Part shown: positions 26,645 through 38,935 of the stretch, in pieces
Layout: every line of letters starts with the position of its first letter
How positions within the stretch are numbered: position 1 is the first letter of the stretch
Source of the DNA: Hedera helix
Taxonomy: Eukaryota > Streptophyta > Magnoliopsida > Apiales > Araliaceae
DNA length: 64,000 bases
Reading direction: 5' to 3'
Assembly: GCA_947179155.2 (NCBI GenBank)
Contig: OX359285.1
Location: 6,424,231 to 6,488,230, forward strand
The notes under the pieces: model-generated
Told to the model about the DNA's origin: nothing
Database searches by the model: none
What the model saw: the letters and a program-made list of their open reading frames with translations, nothing else
Program-made: the position numbers and the translations under genes

Positions 26645-26662
26645 GAATTTGTTGCAAATAGA

Positions 26663-26668
<6 letters not shown>

Positions 26669-26701
<33 letters not shown>
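26669..26701. repeat. (GT)n microsatellite
   Basis: About 16 uninterrupted GT units lie just after the SINE target duplication. Confidence 0.95.
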
Positions 26702-26702
<1 letters not shown>

Positions 26703-27005
26703 CTTCTGAAATAAAGTAACAAGGGTTTTGAATAAATATCATCATTTTCATCAAATTAAATGAATATTTTTCAGAGAAAATGTGCTTCATTATCTTTTTC
26801 CAAGTATCAGCTGGCCACTTCTTTAGAAAGCACATAAACCTAGTAGAAAATAGTAAGGTTTAACCTACAAGCCTCAAAATAATGTCTCTACAAAATCTCG
26901 ACACCTTGGCGAATTCTTTGGCTTTTTCTTTTTCCAAAAGCTTTTATCAATACTTGTGTTCTATACTTTGTTTGATAATGCCTTCTTTTAGTACATTTAT
27001 AAAAT

Positions 27006-27161
27006 GGATAATTTTACACACATTACAACTAAACACTATTTCAAACACTATATATATTTCAACCTTTAAAAAATAAGACTTGACACGAATTTTTATGTTA
27101 AATCTCACTTTTTAATAATTGTGATGTATATAGTGTTTAGAGTTATACTCCAAAATTATAC
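27006..27161. mobile_element. Palindromic MITE related to the one in ABCB8 intron 5
   Basis: The outer arms ATAATTTTACACACATTACA and the inverse of GAGTTATACTCCAAAATTAT pair imperfectly; inner arms contain AAACACTAT/ATAGTGTTT. The core has GACTTGACACGAATTTT and CTCACTTTTTAATA, close to the core at 13593-13635. Confidence 0.6.
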
Positions 27162-27239
27162 ATCTTGGCTTATTCCTATAGAATTATTTCTTCTATTGAA
27201 CAAAAGACAAACGTGCTTGATTTAGAGACACCTATTGTG

Positions 27240-27261
27240 CTTGCTAGCTATAATAAGTGGA

Positions 27262-27295
<34 letters not shown>

Positions 27296-27492
27296 TCCAT
27301 CCACAATAATCGATTATTGAGAGTATTGTTACAGCAATTAATGCAAGGGCAATTTCTTTGTAAAATTCACCATGCCGCAACAGCTTGTTACGGCAGGTCT
27401 TTGAATTATTTTTTTGCCCTACTGCAACAGCGTATTGTGGCAGAGGCCAAAATTCAGTTGCTGCCTAGCAATCGGTTGTTCTGAATTAACTT

Positions 27493-27538
<46 letters not shown>

Positions 27539-27760
27539 TAAATGCTTCATAAGAAATAGTTATTATGAGCATTATTTTAATTGATTTTATACTACCAAAA
27601 TGGAGATTTAACAGTACAAAAGAAAAAAATAAATTATTCATTTGTTACTAACTCTTAATAGCGGTTGAAAAATATTTATTTTTTTTGGACCTAGATATTA
27701 CTCTTAATAACGATTGGGCAAAAATAAATAAATTCCTATCTCTCTCTCCTCCGCCGCCGC
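27240..27760. mobile_element. Two adjacent MITE-like segments bordered by (TA)n tracts
   Basis: A less AT-rich segment (27292-27494) with inverted words TGTTACAGCAA, AAGGGCAA and TTGCCCTACTGCAACA lies between (TA)n at 27263-27291 and 27495-27534. From 27535, TTGGTAAATGCTTCATAA resembles the end of the palindromic element at 51285. Ends are not defined well. Confidence 0.35.
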
Positions 27761-29050
27761 CATAGAGTATCATTATGGTCATTGAATGTGCACAAAGTAA
27801 GAGTTCGACAAGTAATCATTTTAAGCTACGCATTCATCTTGAGAATAAGCTAAGCATCATTATGACCATTATTCTGAAAAGACAAGACATCTAAATTAAG
27901 GAAGCTTACGTAATTTTCAGTAAGATGCTAATGCGACTGTTCACTAGTATCAAGTAGCGTCGCCATGGGCATGTTTCGCGCGCAAATCCAATGAGATTTA
28001 GGTATGCAAGACATACAATCTTTGGAAGAAGGCACTTTATTTTTTGGGAGTAGAGGGAAATCAAAAAAAAAAAAAATTGACTCAGCCACTATTCTTGACT
28101 GGTCAAAACACTGTTATTTTGAATAATCACTGTTAGACCAAAAAACAATGTCGTTTGGCCTGACCGTTACTAAGAGCAGTGGTTAGACAAAAAAAAATTT
28201 CTTTTTACACCATTAAATTTTTATATAGACTCAATATAAAATTAATTTATTAAAATAATGTCTATAATAATTATTTGTTATGAATTATTCTCCATATATA
28301 TTATCAAAATGTTACTAGTTTTTCAAAAATCATTTTTTTCTTCTTTATTCTTAAACAGTGAGTGAGACACTGCTACTACATGGAATGATGGAAACGACAT
28401 CTAAATTTTATTCTATCCCCATTATTTGATGTGGCTTTACAATCATCTGCAGTAGTCAACATATGGTATATATACATATCTTTACAAATTTCAGTATTCC
28501 ACCATTTCATTATTAAAATCGAGTGGAAAACACCACCCTTTTCCCTTTCCTCTATATTTACTTTATTCTATACTTATTGTGGGGTGGTCAAAAGTCGGGC
28601 GGGCTCAAATGTACAGTTTGTTTATCCGATCCACAAGCTAGCTATGCTTTAGAGAACACCTTTAAAAACTTAATTATTTCAAATGATGTTACACCTCCAT
28701 TAAAAGTTTTAAGAATTTTTTGAGAAATGTTTTTGTTCCATATTTGTTACTGACATTTGATAGTGATAACTTCATAATTAAATTTTTAATAATAAATTTG
28801 TGAATATCGTGGTATTACTATGTAATTTATATCATTGTTCGTAAAATAAGACTATTTTAATAGTATAACATGAAAAGCAAATGAACAATTAATAAAAATC
28901 TCAATTACTTGATTATGTTTCATCCTGAAAACACTTCTTCCGATGCACTAATTAATTAAAGGAAATTCAAATATTCTCTCACGTGCATTTTTGCTCCCTT
29001 CTCTAACTAATCAAAAGAATTAATTAGCAACTTTTTGTCGGTGTGTGTGT
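27761..29050. other. AT-rich intergenic DNA, no gene seen
   Basis: I recognise no coding frame, RNA gene or bounded element. A short GT run sits at 29038-29052. Confidence 0.5.
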
Positions 29051-29059
29051 GTATATATA

Positions 29060-29815
29060 CAATGTTCTCAGGCTCGGACCGGTGATCGAACCGGAAAAAT
29101 TACCGGACGGACGGGTCACTGGTCCAACCAGTGGTCGGACCGTTATTGAACCGGTGACGTCATTAATATGTAATAAATAATAAATAATTAAATATATTAA
29201 TTATTATTATATATTATATATAATATTTAGTAAATATGTAAAATTAATCAATTTATCAACACATAAAAAAAAATTTAAACCTATTTATATAATGTTTACT
29301 TCATGCAATTCAAATAAATACTAAATTTATATAAAAAAAGATATTAAATCATGATTATAGCACAAAATTCAAGACTCAAGAGTGATAAAATCAAATACAA
29401 ATGAACAAAAACATCTCTAGGATATATTCAATCAAATTCGGTAAAAAAATAAATCTATTTGTACAATATTTATTTTATATAATTCAAATAAATACTAAAT
29501 CTATATGAAAAGAAATATATTAAATCATGATCATAACTCAAAATTCAATCAATGATATATTTAATTAAGTTTAAATGTTTAAATTTTTAAAAAAAAAAAT
29601 TTTAAAAAAAAAAAAAAAAAAAAGGAGGTAGGGAACCGGTAAAACCGGTGAACCAGTCACCGGGTCACCGGTTCGACCGGTCTGACCGCCGGTTCACCGG
29701 TTTTGACCGATTTTTGACCAAAAACGGTTTTTGGGCTTGGACCGGACCGGAAAGTGGACCGGTTCCTGTCGAACCGCGGTCCGACCGTCGGTTCGGTCCG
29801 ATTTTCAAAACCTTG
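29060..29815. mobile_element. hAT-like MITE with GGACCGG-rich ends
   Basis: The left end CAATGTTCTCAGGCTCGGAC and the inverse of the right end (CAAGGTTTTGAAAATCGGAC) are imperfect inverted repeats. Both sides continue into GGACCGGT/ACCGGTCC-dense arms around an AT-rich middle with a poly(A) run near 29582-29622. TATATATA flanks both sides, consistent with an 8-bp duplication but uninformative in a TA tract. Confidence 0.65.
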
Positions 29816-29826
29816 TATATATATAT

Positions 29827-30388
29827 TGTTAACGCCTGATTTTGTAAGCACGTGAAAAATCACCAAAGCACGAGCACCTGCAACCACAAAACCGTTAGAC
29901 ACCCCCAACACTAGCGACCGCCTGGGCCGTCCGGGGATGCTCCGGTGTGAGAGTAAGTAGCAGGCCAAAAGCGTAACAATGGAGAACAATAATGCTAGAA
30001 TTATTATAGTTCTGTGTAAGATATAAGAGTGTGTACCGTAATCCATGAGCTAATGGCTTGTATTTATAGTGCATGTCATCCCCAGAGTCCACATTAGAGT
30101 GAGGTATCTCAATCCAAACCATCTTTGGATTATCCTTGTTATCCACAAGAAACCTTTCTTAATCACACGCCTGACCTCCACGAAAACAGGAAAAGGATTC
30201 CTAATAGGACTAAACCTCAATCACCCCAAGCCGTGCGGGAATTATCAACCGAGAACTGGGCCTCTCATCCCCGAGCCTAACCCAGCCGAACCCCCATGCC
30301 ACAATGTTCATAACCAAAATATGAACCCAACCCATCATTTTTACCCAGCCCAGACGAATATCCGGGTCGGACAAATCCCATCCCAACA
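29827..30388 (-). repeat. 3' LTR of the Tat-lineage element
   Basis: 562 bp, TGTTAACGCC..CCCAACA as read on the plus strand. The minus-strand TATA box (ACTATAAATA) lies at 30061-30070. It matches 49767-50326 along its length. Confidence 0.95.
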
Positions 30389-30405
30389 TTACCCCCCACT
30401 CTCCT
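30389..30405 (-). other. Polypurine tract of the Tat-lineage element
   Basis: On the minus strand GGAGAGTGGGGGGTAA directly precedes the 3' LTR, the expected plus-strand primer position. Confidence 0.8.
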
Positions 30406-30752
30406 AATTTAAAAGGTTAAATTAGGAGAGTATAACACCACCCCTTTAATCATACATAAACCCAACCGTTGCCAAACAAACCCCAACTGCCACCTTTTCA
30501 CATCAACCACACGTGTTCTCCAAAACTAAGATACAAAACCCTTGCTTCGAAAGAAACCCTTTATCTTCAACAACATTCCAAAATCCCTTTCTCTTTCCTC
30601 ATACAGTTCCATTAACAAAATCTTCAACAACGCCCCTGCTATAGCATCAAAACTCCTCCGATTCCTCTAATCGACACCCCCCTCTCGATTGCAGACTCCA
30701 AAAACTCATCTAAGCACTACCCCCCAAAACCCAAGACCTTCTATCGGAATCT
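30406..30752 (+). promoter_or_regulatory. Candidate promoter and leader of the antisense gene
   Basis: Between the polypurine tract and the ATG at 30753 there is a TATA-like GTATAACA (30430-30437), a G-box core CACGTG (30510-30515) and a long CT-rich leader. All are on the plus strand, opposite to the element's own transcription. Inference from motifs only. Confidence 0.35.
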
Positions 30753-33373
30753 ATGGCTTCCACCACTGTTGCTGCCTCTTCCTCTGCCACTGTCTCCATA
30801 GCAAAACAGCAAGAAGCCGAAATAAGGGCAATGTTCAGTGACGAAGAGGAATTCAGCCACGCTAACGTTCCCTCTAAAATCACTAAACAAACCCTCCATC
30901 AATACAAAAGAGATTTCCATTTCCCTGGCGAGTACTCCCTTACTGTACCGAAGCCTGAAGAACAACTGTACTGGCGTCCGTCCATACCCAAGGTTGCCGT
31001 GCCAGTCCAGGTCTTAAGGAACGACGTTCGATTTCCCCTCCATCCCTTCATTACCGATCTCCTAGACTTCGTTGGAATAGGTCTAGCCCAATTAGTCCCT
31101 AACTCATATATCCATATCATATGCTTCATCGCCCACTATCACGACCTCAAAATCACCCCATCTCTCGACTTCTTCTTCCACATCTTCTGCCTAACCCGAA
31201 CCAAAAAAGCCGGGTTCAGAACCATAAACAGACTCCCAGGCCAAAAAGCAGGGATGCAGCCGCCCTCAAGCAACAAAGGATGGAACAAAGAATGGTTCTA
31301 CGTCTCCGGCCCCGACACCCATCTGATACCACCATGGGGGAACCCAGAGAAACCAATCGTCGACCCCATCACCGAAGAGCGAGAAAACAAATTCAAACGC
31401 CTCTGTAGGAAGATCCCCGAAGAACCGTGGAGTATCAACCTCTTGTCGGACCACAAATGGCTACATTCCCATGGACGTAAGTTCCCGAACTCAATTCTCC
31501 TTTAATCTTCGTACTAACACAATGTATCTATCTAATCTACCCCTCTTTTATTTTCTTTTGGCATCAGTAGTCGAAATTTACAAAAACCAGCCCTTCGTGG
31601 CTAACCCTACATCAACCATCGAAGCCGCCCCTGAACCGGCTGCAAGACCAAAATCCTCTTCTCACCCTGCTCCCCAACCAACGGCAAGACCAGCTCACCA
31701 CGCCCTCAGACCCCCTTCTACGGCCACAGAACCTCAGACTGCCGGTACCTCGTTCATCCGAACCGTCCTCCCCCACACCTCCTCAAACGAACCTGGCCCT
31801 GAAAAAAGTGTCCTAGACATGACAGATCTTGAGAAACAGCAGTTCAGAAAAAGAAAAAGGAGAAGACTAATCAAGGCCGCCGATCGTCCTCCCCGAACCG
31901 CTGATCCCATTCCCGTAAACCCTCCTATCACTGTTCACCCGAACACCCCTCCCCCCCCCCCCACTTCACCATCACCCGTCCTCGGGGAGAAAGAGTCGGC
32001 TCCTCAAGCCCAGATCCAACCTCCCCGTCCCCTATCGCCGATACCTAACTTGCAGGAACAGAGCATACCTCTTCAACAACCATCTCGATCCCCAACACCC
32101 ATAGAGATCGAATCCGACCCCTCTCCAGCCCCTACCTCAGGAAAAAATCCGGAGCCCAGAGCTTCATCCTCCAACCAGGACAGGTCCTACCCCAACATTC
32201 ATATCCCTCTATTCTCTCAACTATCCTTCTTCCCCACCGAACCCAACTCCTACATTCCTGAAGATCTCTTCCGCTTTTTCAACCTTCTTGCCGACGATCC
32301 GCATTATCCCATCTCAGACCCCCAAGCGTTGCTGACCAAAACTATGCTTCACCTCAGACATGTAAACACCTTACTTACAGTAAAATTATCAATACTCACC
32401 AAAGACCGAAGCAATAACCTACTTATCTTTTGCAGACACTTGAAGGGTTCAGCCGCCTACGCAACCAACGGAACAACCAAGCAGATCGGACTGACACCAT
32501 CACCCGCCTTCAGGCCGAACTGGACCAACTCAAAGCTGACCATCACCAACTTCATGAGGATCATGACAACCTCAGAAAAGAACACGGTTAACTCCTCGAG
32601 AAACACATCAAGATTCAGCAAGAGATGGCCGAACACCTCATTCAAGCAAAAGCCACCGACGCCTTGCTCCAAAGCGTTCAGAACCAACTAGCCGAACAAA
32701 CCCACCAGAACCAATCCCTGGAAGCAAAACTGGCCGAGCTTGCCACGAACAGAACCTCCCTACTTCAAGAGCTAAAAAACAGAACCAAGAAATCAGAAGA
32801 GCTTTTGAAGCAGAACCAGACCTCCACCAGAAAACCCTTCAGCTGACCCGAGACCTGAACGAGAAAAGCGAGTCCATCACCCTCATCACTACAAAGAACA
32901 AACTCCTCACAGAGGAGATCGAACAACTCAAGACCCAAACCCTTCAACCATCCGAAGACTCCAAAAAAGCAATCATTGAGGAATATAGGAAATCCAAGGA
33001 GGTGACGGAGGCAGTAATGGACCAGTACACCAAGGGGTATCTATATGCCAAGAGCCTGGTAGCACAAGCTGGAGTCAATCCCATCACTCTGGGCTTCTCA
33101 TCGGACGAAGACACGTCGGATCAAGAAGAACCAACAATCCACTCTCCCAATCAACCACGTCCACCCACGGGGCCGAGCCCAACGCCCGATCAACAGAACC
33201 CAGAAAATCAGACAACAGATCTGATTCAGCAGCCGCCCACGACCGAAGCGCCTCCTTCAATCCAATCCCCTCCCGAAGGTCAGAACCCCCAAGAGGATCA
33301 GACCCCTACCGAAGACGTACAAACCCCCGATCCCGAAGCTTCCCTTGCAGATCCCCCTCAACCATTAATTTAA
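30753..33373 (+). pseudogene. Antisense intron-containing gene of the Tat element (gypsy-type transposon domain plus coiled coil)
   Basis: This gene lies between pol and the 3' LTR, opposite to gag-pol. Exon 1 (30753-31476) starts at ATG (MASTTVAASS) and resembles the plant 'putative gypsy type transposon' domain (Pfam PF04195) in words such as FPLHPFITDLLDF and LAQLVPNSYIH. Intron 1 (31477-31567) has GTAAGT..CAG; intron 2 (32362-32435) has GTAAAC..TTTTGCAG. Both keep the frame. Exon 2 is Pro/Ser-rich and disordered, with a basic KRKRRR patch. Exon 3 (32436-33373) is a heptad-rich coiled coil followed by an acidic Pro/Gln-rich tail. Breaks: a TAA at 32589-32591 and a frame change near 32770-32790. 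Antisense ORFs in this position are known from Tat elements such as maize Grande; the function is not known to me. Confidence 0.75.
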
Positions 33374-33637
33374 TGTACTTTTCGTTCATATATGTAAATG
33401 TAACAAGTGTGAATGAAAAATATCTTTTGCTTCATTGACGTCTACCAAATATTACATTTTGCATCCGAACAGACACCAGCACTTTAAATAATATGAACCC
33501 CTAACTTTCTAAAACAAGTTTAAACAACCTCAAGACCTGATAACAAACTACCGAACACTAAAAATTGATAACATAAAAATAACTAAACATAACCGAAGTG
33601 ATCCTCGAGCTACTACGGGCAATCACTGATTTATCCC
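33374..33637. other. Spacer between the convergent antisense gene and pol
   Basis: An AT-richer 260-bp gap follows the antisense stop (TAATGTACTTTTCG) and precedes the pol terminus. It probably holds both 3' ends. No defined motif. Confidence 0.4.
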
Positions 33638-35448
33638 TTAAACGATAATTTCCAGCTTCCTCAGTCTGGCAGCATGCCAATAATTTCTGAGTTCGGCCCC
33701 CGATATATCCCTTAAACGATAAGTACCTGGTTTGACAACCTCGATGACCTCATAAGGCCCCTCCCATGTCGGCATCAACTTTCCCGTTTCCAGAGGAGTG
33801 GAAGCCTCAGCTTCCCGAAGAACCAGATCCCCGACTTCAAACCTTCTCTGCCTGACTCTTCTGTTATAGTGTCTAGCCGTCCTCTGCTGATAGGCTGCCA
33901 ACCGAAAAATCGCAGCATCCCTGACCTCATCCACCAGATCAAGATTCAACCTCAAACCCTGATCATTGTAAGCTTCTCTAAAGGTAACCCTTCTAAACGA
34001 AGGCGACCCCACATCCACAAGAATTAGGGCTTCAGTCCCATAAGCCAACCGAAAGGGAGAGTCTCCAGTAGTAGACCGAGGGGTCGTTCGATACGCCCAT
34101 AACACACTTGGTAACTCTTCCGGTCATCGCCCTTTGGCCCCATCTAACCTCTTCTTGATCCCGTTGAGGAAAGTTCTATTAGTCACTTCGACTTGCCCAT
34201 TAGTTTGAGGGTGTGCCACTGATACCCTCCGATGCTGAACACCCAACTCTTCCAAAAATTTCTCAAAGTCCGATCCCACAAATTGCAACCCATTGTCCGA
34301 TACCAAAACCATTGGGATGCCGAACCTATATACCACATATTCCTTCAGAAATTGTATGCAATCCTTCGAAGTGGCTTCGCTTCAACCCACTTAGTCATAT
34401 AATCAATGGCGACAATCATATAAGCCACTTGCCCTTTTCCCTTCGGCATCGGTCCGACTAAGTCAATCCCCCATACCGCGAAAGGGATCGGCGATAGCAC
34501 AGATGCTAGCTCCTCCGGAGGTTTATGTGGTACAGAAATATTGAGCTGGCACTTCGGACACCTTTGCACGTAATCTTTCGCCTCTTGAAACATGGTCAGC
34601 CAATAATAACCTTGTCGAACCAACTTGCATGCCAACGACTTAGCCCCCATGTGATCGCCACAGATCCCCTCATGGACCTCTTGTAGAGCATAGGCCGCTT
34701 CTGCCGAAACCAAACATTTTGCCAAAGGACCTGAATACGTCCGACGATACAAGTCTTCATCAATCAAACAAAAGTAAGAACTCTTGTATTTGATCTTTCT
34801 TGCCAAAAGCTTATCGGTCGGCAATTTTCCATCTGCCAAGTACTCTATATACGGTGTCATCCAACAATTTTCTCTTTCCATTAAACATTTAATTTCCTTC
34901 TTCTGGATGCTAGGCTCCTTAAGTACTTCCATATATACCGACCCAGTAAAGGACTCTGCCTGCGTAGCAGCCAACTTGGATAGGGCATCAGCAACCGTAT
35001 TATCTTCCCGACCCACACCTTGAAGGGAGTATGAGTCAAACTGATGGAGCAACATCTTTACTTCCGCCAAATATTTAGCCATCCTATCCCCCCTGGCTTC
35101 ATACTCCCCTTTGATCTGCTTAACCACCAACTGTGAATCACTGAAGATGATGATACGCCTCACTTCCAAGCTCCGGGCCAACCTCAATCCTGCTAAAATA
35201 GCCTCATACTCGACTTCATTGTTAGTAGTCTTGAACAGAAACCGCACCGCTTGCTGAACCCGGAAACCCTCAGGACTAGCGAGGATCATTCCAGCCCCAC
35301 TTGCATCAGCCGAAGACGAACCATCCACGTACAAAGTCCATGCAGAAGATGCTTGGAACTGTTCCTTGAATAGCAACTCAACCTGACCACCAGAGTTCGG
35401 TTCTACATCCTCCTCAGAAAACATGCATTCCACTATGAAATCAGTCAA
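33638..35448 (-). pseudogene. Tat-lineage archaeal-type RNase H and integrase
   Basis: Reading downward from 35448: TDFIVECMF, then an archaeal-type RNase H with WTLYVDGSSS, NNEVEYEAI, FSDSQLVVKQI and DNTVADALSKLA, the core that cleaves the RNA strand of RNA-DNA hybrids. Then comes the integrase zinc region (H..H..C..C, ending CPKCQ) and the catalytic core with WGIDLVGP and VSDNG. The C-terminal part (33638-34105, WAYRTTPRSTTGDSPF) ends with a GPYEVIEV beta-domain and no chromodomain. Breaks: a frameshift near 34340 and a TGA at about 34119 where the family has Trp. The upstream RNase H frame is separated from it by an in-frame TAA at 35449-35454. Confidence 0.88.
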
Positions 35449-35451
35449 GGT

Positions 35452-37745
35452 TTATCCTTTAATTGCCGTCTGAGGCTTGTACTCCAAGACAAACTGGCTC
35501 AACTCCACTGCCCACGCTATCAATCGACCCGACGTTTCCGGCTTATGAAGTACTTTCTTTAATGGCTGATCCGTATAGACGACCACCATCCGACCCTGAA
35601 AGTAGTGTCTGAGCTTCCTACTTGCAATTACCAGAGCATAGACACATTTCTCCAAATTCGGATAGCGAGTCTCAGCGTCTCTCAAAGCATGGCTGACATA
35701 GTACACAGGGGTCTGCCTACCATCCTCTTCCCGAACTAGTACTGCTCCCACCGCAAGGAACTTACTGCTAGATAAAGATAAAACGTCTCTCGGGGCTTCG
35801 ACTTTTGCAGCGAAGGGACAGTCATCAGGTATCTCTTTATGTTCTGAAAGGCGTCCTCACACTCAGAAGTCCATTGAAAAGTTTTTTCATTCTTCGGGCC
35901 CTTCAGAGTGTCAAAAAAGGAAAGACATCTTTCTGCCGACCGAGACATGAACCTTCTTAACGCAGCAATTCTTCCGATCAACCTTTGCACGTCCTTAATA
36001 GTCTGGGGAGATCTCATATCCAGTATGGCCTTGATCTTTTCCGGGTTAGCCTCTATGCCCCTTCTGCTAACCAGATACCCCATAAATTTCCCCGAACCCA
36101 AACCAAAAGTGCACTTGGTAGGATTTAGCCTCATATTGTAACTTCTGACCGTTTGAAAACATTCCTCCAGATCCTTCAGGTGATCTTGCACTTTGACGCT
36201 TCGGACTATCATGTCGTCCACGTAAACCTCCATATTCCTTCCGATCTGCTTCTCGAACACCAGATTCATCATCCTTTGATTAGTGGCGCCTGCATTGATT
36301 AACCCGAACGTCATCCTCTTATAAGCATAAGTCGCTCGATGGGTTATAAAGGCCGTCTTTGGGATGTCCTCTTCTGCCATCAGAATCTGGTGATACCCTG
36401 AGAATGCATCCAAGAAGCTGAGTATTGCGTTTCCCGACGTAGCATCAATTAACTGATCGATATGAGGAAGGGGGTAGAAATCCTTTGGGCACGCCTTATT
36501 GAGGTCTGTGTAGTCAATATAGACCCTCCACTTCCCATTCTGCTTCCTGACCAACACCACATTAGCTAACCATTCCGGGTATTCGATCTCCTGAATTATA
36601 CCAGCTTCCAAAAGCTTTCCGATCTCATCGTCAATTACTCTTTGCCTTTCGGGTGCGAAGATCCCCCTCTTCTGTCGAACTGGTCTCTTTTCTGAATCAA
36701 CCAACAGCCGATGAACAACCACTCCTTTAGTTAATCCGGGCATGTCGTTGGGTGTCCAGACGAAGATATCGGCATATGTCTGAAGCAGCTTCACCAACTC
36801 CTTCTTGACTGGATCCTGTAACCCGGCACCAATCTTCACCACTTTTAGGGGATTTCCCGGTATCAGCTTAACGTCTTCGGTTTCCTCGGCCGGTAAAGCC
36901 AAGGGTTCTGTAGCCCCCTCTGTAAAAGGCTCCACATCCACCTTCATTGTTTGTTTGAACTTGCTGACCCCTACTGAAGACGATGTAAGCGTATGTCGAT
37001 AACACCTTCGGGCTATATCCAAGTCGCCCATCACTTTCCCGACCCCATTAGCAGTGGAAAACTTCATCTTAAAATGCGGGATCGAGGTCACTGCCTGAAG
37101 GGCCGACAAGGTGGTTCGGCCTAAGATGGCATTGTAGGCCGAATCCACTTGTACCACAAAAAACTTTACCATGACCTGCCTCCGTCTCGGAGGAGTTCCG
37201 AATACTACCGGTAGCTCTACCATCCCGACCACGGGAACTTGTTCATTGCCAAATCCATACAGGGGAGCCTCGAAACCCACCTCCATTCTCACGCCTTGTA
37301 AATCCATCCTCTGATATGCATGGCTGTATAAGACATCGACCGAAGAACCATTGTCAATCATCATCCGTTTCATATCAACTGGGCCGACCTGGGCCGTGAT
37401 GACTAGAGCCCCTTCATGTGGCTCTACAGCATCGAGAGGGTAATCCTCGTCAGTGAAAGAAATCACGGTCCCCGGGAATTGCTTCTCCAGTTTTGTTGGA
37501 CGGTCTACTATTATGACCCCATCGGGTCCGGCTCGCCGTTTCTTGCCGCCTTGCTTCTGGAAGGTTCCCCCAGAGATGACATTGACGACTCTTCTCTGCG
37601 GACACCCCTCCTGAGCGGGAGGCTGACCTCCCTCCAGAGCCTGCCGACCAACAACATACTGAACTAGTTCACCTTTCTGTACATTTCTTTCGATCATCTC
37701 CTTCAGCGCTTTGCACCTCCCCGTAGAGTGGCCCTTGTCCTGGTG
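35452..37745 (-). pseudogene. Tat-lineage protease, reverse transcriptase and first RNase H
   Basis: Just after the inner insertion the frame reads YHQDKGHSTGRC, the end of a gag zinc-binding region. It then reads protease MIDNGSSVDVLYSHAY (the DNGS version of the aspartic site) and RT with FLDAFSGYHQ, FGLINAGATNQRMM and the catalytic YVDDMIVRS. A connection domain follows. RNase H (35452-35751, HALRDAETRYPNLEK and YTDQPLKKVLHK) is in another frame, so a frameshift lies near 35740-35750, and its end meets an in-frame TAA. Base composition is near 50% GC, unlike the AT-rich flanks, which is usual for this element class. Confidence 0.9.
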
Positions 37746-38935
37746 GTACTTGTGACGCCCCCAAATCTGGGCCCACACAGCCCAAACTTGAGTCGTCAAA
37801 ATATTACAACAAAATTATTACAACAAAGCACAACGTACAACAATACAGTGTATAATAATACACAACTAAGTCTTCATTATTATTGCCACACTATTTTACA
37901 AAACGTGAAGACTATGATAACTATTCCTCGGACCCTCACTCCATTCCCCGGCTAGACCCTGTTATGTTTTCATCTCCTGTTGAAAAACAATGGAACAAAA
38001 GAAAGGGTGAGCTCAAATAGCCCAGTAAAGAATATCATGACTAAGATAATGACGAATAAATTATCATTAGTCTTCAACAGTTGAGTTCTTGATAGAATAC
38101 GATAGACTACAAGGTTTATATCAAAAACTGCAGTTAAATTCTTAAACAACGTTCAGATCAATAATAGCAGCGGAATGAGTAATCTATTAGAAGAATAATG
38201 CAGACTATAATGTCCACTCGGTTCTCTTTTTAGGAAAAACATCATCAACTTTTATCATCTGAAATATCATTAGTCAAGATAATACAAATTCATAGTTCCT
38301 GATCATAATCATGCACATCAACAGTTCATCTTTGTACTACGGGCCAAAGATATTCAATATAGCACCAACGGTCATGATTATACCAGATTCAGCCTTTGGT
38401 CATAATCATACCAAACAACAGTTCATCTTTGCACTACGGGCCAAAGAGAACATTCACCACGTGCCATAAAAGACACCGAACAGATGTATCGCCTTTAACC
38501 TATTATATCGCCTTTAACCTATCATCTGTTCAACAAATATATCACATCTGTGCCCCCGGCCACAGATATTCACAACAGTTTGATTTTTAGATGATTAGAA
38601 TGATATAAATGATGAACAGAAGAAATAGGATAACAATAAGTATCGAAAGTTTACTTTGTACAGATTCAAATAATGTCCAAATTGTCAACATGATGTGGAG
38701 TGAAATTCAAGATCCACAGTTCAGAATAACGGTTACAATTCAATAGAAAGGTTCACGTAAATCGGAAGGTTCAGTTGAAATAATGAAGTTCAACTATTAT
38801 GGAACATATAATATTTTCAGGAATTATAGAAGCAATAGTTCCATAATAAATTTCGATTTAGGAGTATGAAAGAAAATAATATCCCTTACCGTAGCAGGTT
38901 TGATTAACAAAAGGTGAAGGAAATTAATACAAAGG

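Noticed and set aside
27257..27484. 75-residue plus-strand frame starting in (TA)n
   Set aside because: It begins in a microsatellite and covers a palindromic MITE-like segment.
30741..30965. Minus-strand frame opposite the antisense gene's first exon
   Set aside because: The plus strand has the recognisable domain and phase-consistent introns; the minus frame has neither.
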